Shown: positions 24,717 to 26,332 of the stretch, piece by piece
Layout of the letters: each line of letters opens with the position of its first letter
How positions within the stretch are numbered: position 1 is the first letter of the stretch
Origin: Pelagibacteraceae bacterium TMED124
GTDB taxonomy: Bacteria > Pseudomonadota > Alphaproteobacteria > Pelagibacterales > Pelagibacteraceae
Length of the DNA: 26,332 nt
NCBI GenBank assembly: GCA_002171275.2
Contig: NHFZ02000014.1
Location: 1-26,332 of the forward strand
Direction: 5' to 3'
The notes under the pieces: model-generated
Seen by the model: the letters and a program-made list of their open reading frames with translations, nothing else
The model's database searches: none
Told to the model about the DNA's origin: nothing
Translations under genes and position numbers: made by a program

Positions 24717-25480
24717 TTTTTCCAAGGAGCTATTCCTTTATTCCAAAGATTATCAAGATATTGTTTGTCTCTCAAAGTATCCATAGGCTGCCAAAAACCT
24801 TTGTGGTAGTAAGCCCTTAGTTGTCTTTTTTCTGCCAATTTATTCAAAGGTTCTTTTTCCCATACCGTAGAGTCATTTTCAATTAATTCGAATACCTTTG
24901 GACTAAGGACAAAGAAACCTCCATTTATCCAAGAACCATCCCCTAATGGTTTCTCTTGAAAAGCATCAACAACAGAATTATCACTAATATTTATAGCGCC
25001 GTAACGTCCAGGCGGCTTAACCGCAGTAACTGTTGCTAAAAAATCTGAACTTTTATGAAATTTTATTAATTCTGAGATATTTATATCGGAAAGACCATCT
25101 CCGTAAGTAAAACAGAAATCCTCATTTTCTAGATAATCCCTAACTCTAAGTAAACGTCCCCCAGTCATACTGTTTAACCCTGTGTTTATAAGTGTTACTT
25201 TCCAAGATTCTGCTTTTCTATTATGAACCTCCATAGTATTCTCCTTCATATTAAAAGTAACATCACTCATATGTAGAAAATAATTTGCAAAGTACTCTTT
25301 AATTACATAGCCCTTATAGCCACAACATACAATGAATTCGTTTATTCCATATGCACTATAAATTTTAAGAATATGCCACAAAATTGGCATGTTACCAATT
25401 TCAACCATAGGCTTAGGCTTTAAATGAGTTTCTTCACTTATTCGAGTTCCTAATCCCCCCGCAAGTATTACTGCCTTCAT
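24710..25480 (-). CDS. rfbF: Glucose-1-phosphate cytidylyltransferase
   Basis: Joins glucose-1-phosphate and CTP to give CDP-glucose. It has 256 residues, one short of the usual 257. LAGGLGTRISEET (6-18) is the nucleotide loop, KPKPMVEIGNMPILWHI (21-37) is very typical of RfbF, and LINTGLNSMTGGRLLR and YGDGLSDI (with the metal-binding Asp) complete the active site. The C-terminal GFWQPMDTLRDK is another family mark. It is separated from the membrane protein upstream by 56 bp, the largest gap in the early part of block D. RfbG follows with overlapping codons. No rfbH-type gene follows, which would be usual in a dideoxyhexose operon. Confidence 0.95.
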   Translation of the reverse strand: MKAVILAGGLGTRISEETHLKPKPMVEIGNMPILWHILKIYSAYGINEFIVCCGYKGYVIKEYFANYFLHMSDVTFNMKENTMEVHNRKAESWKVTLINTGLNSMTGGRLLRVRDYLENEDFCFTYGDGLSDINISELIKFHKSSDFLATVTAVKPPGRYGAINISDNSVVDAFQEKPLGDGSWINGGFFVLSPKVFELIENDSTVWEKEPLNKLAEKRQLRAYYHKGFWQPMDTLRDKQYLDNLWNKGIAPWKKW

Positions 25481-25536
25481 TAAAGATTAAAAATTTATAT
25501 AATTATCGCATAAAAATTACTATTAAACTTTTTGGA

Positions 25537-26332
25537 TTAATTATTCTTTTTATTTGAGAAATTTTTTCGTTGAAATAAGTTTAGAATTAAGGATATTAAT
25601 ATTAGGCTTTTCGATAAATTAACAAATTCGTAAAGAATACCTGATAGTAACCCTTGAAAACTAAGGAATAAAATTATTACTAATCTATTTAAATAAGCTG
25701 AAGTTGGAAATAAGCTCGACAATATTGATATAAATAAAAAATAAATTAGTAATTCTAAAATTGAAGTTAAGGGGGAAATATCAGCTTTAAAAAGTAAAAA
25801 AATTGTTCCTGGTAATGACAATATTGTTCCCCATTCCCTATCAAAACCTAATACATAATCATTAAATGATTTTGTAATATCATTAATTGATAAATCAGAA
25901 ATAAAAGGTTTAATAATTACTTGAAGATTTGATAAGAAATCTAACTCTAACGAAGAAATTTTTGAAGTAAAAATATATAACATGGAACTAAATGAGGATA
26001 CTCTTCCAACAGCGTAACCATATAATGCTTCTGGATTAATTGGAACTTCAGATCCTCTTAAATCTTGTCTGAATGCATATATATAATTTAAAATGTTTGT
26101 AAAATTTATAATTTCAGTAAAGCTTATTAGTATCAAAATAAATAAAGTCCCAATTATTAAAAACCATTGTAATTTTGGACGATGTTTTAATTTATCAAAA
26201 AAGTAGATTAAATTTATACCTAAAAGTATAAAAATAGAGAAAAAAGACTTACTATAAATTGCAATCATAAAAAGTAAGAAACTTGAGAAGAAAAGAGATA
26301 ATTTATTGAAAGAAAGAAAGAAAATTATTAAA
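25537..26332 (-). CDS. Multi-span membrane protein, 5' end cut off (polymerase candidate)
   Basis: The frame ends at 25537 and stays open to the right edge, so the beginning is missing. An ATG at 26268 exists, but the codons before it carry on as another hydrophobic, Phe/Leu-rich span (SLFSSFFLLF), so I read it as internal. What is seen (about 265 residues) has some six spans, a polar loop of about 100 residues between two groups of spans, and a basic C-terminal end. This layout with a large loop is like O-antigen polymerases (Wzy), which have poor sequence conservation; no motif decides it. GRVSSFSS (in the loop) is a recognisable patch. A flippase or ligase of similar build is possible. Being next to rfbF in the same operon supports a role in chain export or growth. 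Confidence 0.55.
   Translation of the reverse strand, partial: LIIFFLSFNKLSLFFSSFLLFMIAIYSKSFFSIFILLGINLIYFFDKLKHRPKLQWFLIIGTLFILILISFTEIINFTNILNYIYAFRQDLRGSEVPINPEALYGYAVGRVSSFSSMLYIFTSKISSLELDFLSNLQVIIKPFISDLSINDITKSFNDYVLGFDREWGTILSLPGTIFLLFKADISPLTSILELLIYFLFISILSSLFPTSAYLNRLVIILFLSFQGLLSGILYEFVNLSKSLILISLILNLFQRKNFSNKKNN

Noticed and set aside
24717..24725. TTG start for rfbG three codons before the ATG
   Set aside because: The ATG at 24716 matches the family beginning and still couples to the rfbF stop.

Overview
The window is one stretch of a surface-polysaccharide (O-antigen/LPS or capsule) biosynthesis island from a very AT-rich bacterium. GC is roughly 30% or lower by eye, and the proteins are rich in Lys, Asn and Ile. 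The best guess is a high-light Prochlorococcus, whose islands carry this kind of gene set. This rests on the base composition, the tight packing, the short spacers with few Shine-Dalgarno sites, and the general look of the WbpM-like and UDP-GlcA-epimerase-like proteins. Another streamlined marine lineage such as SAR11 is not excluded. I saw no tRNA, rRNA, CRISPR array, insertion sequence or phage gene, and no gene-free stretch exceeds 300 bases.

Layout: four gene blocks alternate in strand. Block A (1-2430, +) has the tail of an unknown gene, a GT11-like glycosyltransferase, a degenerate methyltransferase-like protein and a DUF5672 protein. Block B (7382 down to 2407, -) has a UDP-glucuronate 4-epimerase, GalE, a methyltransferase, a CDP-paratose/tyvelose-epimerase-like SDR and a second GT11-like protein. 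Block C (7620-14104, +) has rmlA-rmlC-rmlD-rmlB, then hddA-gmhA-hddC-gmhB. Block D (26332 down to 14114, -) has a truncated multi-span membrane protein (polymerase candidate), rfbF, rfbG, a GT2, an AsnB-type amidotransferase, a dTDP-L-rhamnose 4-epimerase-like SDR, a hexapeptide acetyltransferase, a glycosyltransferase, an atypical SDR, a WecA/WbpL-like sugar-phosphate transferase and a WbpM-like dehydratase. Blocks A and B overlap by 24 bp at their 3' ends. Blocks C and D converge with a 9 bp gap. Blocks B and C diverge from a 237 bp intergenic region.

How the genes fit together: the window encodes several nucleotide-sugar supply lines. These are dTDP-L-rhamnose (RmlABCD), probably extended to dTDP-6-deoxy-L-talose by the zinc-ribbon SDR; GDP-D-glycero-alpha-D-manno-heptose (GmhA, HddA, GmhB, HddC, all four steps); CDP-4-keto-6-deoxyglucose (RfbF, RfbG); UDP-Gal (GalE); and UDP-GalA. 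WbpM-like dehydratase, WecA-like transferase and the atypical SDR resemble the set that makes and loads N-acetyl-quinovosamine or a related 6-deoxy-HexNAc onto undecaprenyl phosphate as the first sugar. AsnB may amidate a uronic acid. The glycosyltransferases would assemble the repeat unit. No flippase or ABC exporter is in the window.

Points most worth a second look: two GT11 ('fucosyltransferase') proteins with no GDP-fucose genes but a full GDP-heptose pathway beside them; an RfbE-like epimerase with Phe where SDRs have catalytic Tyr; a CDP-sugar branch with no RfbH-type deoxygenase; a methyltransferase-like protein that has lost its SAM-binding glycines; and a possible reductase acting on lipid-linked sugar, translated from TTG.
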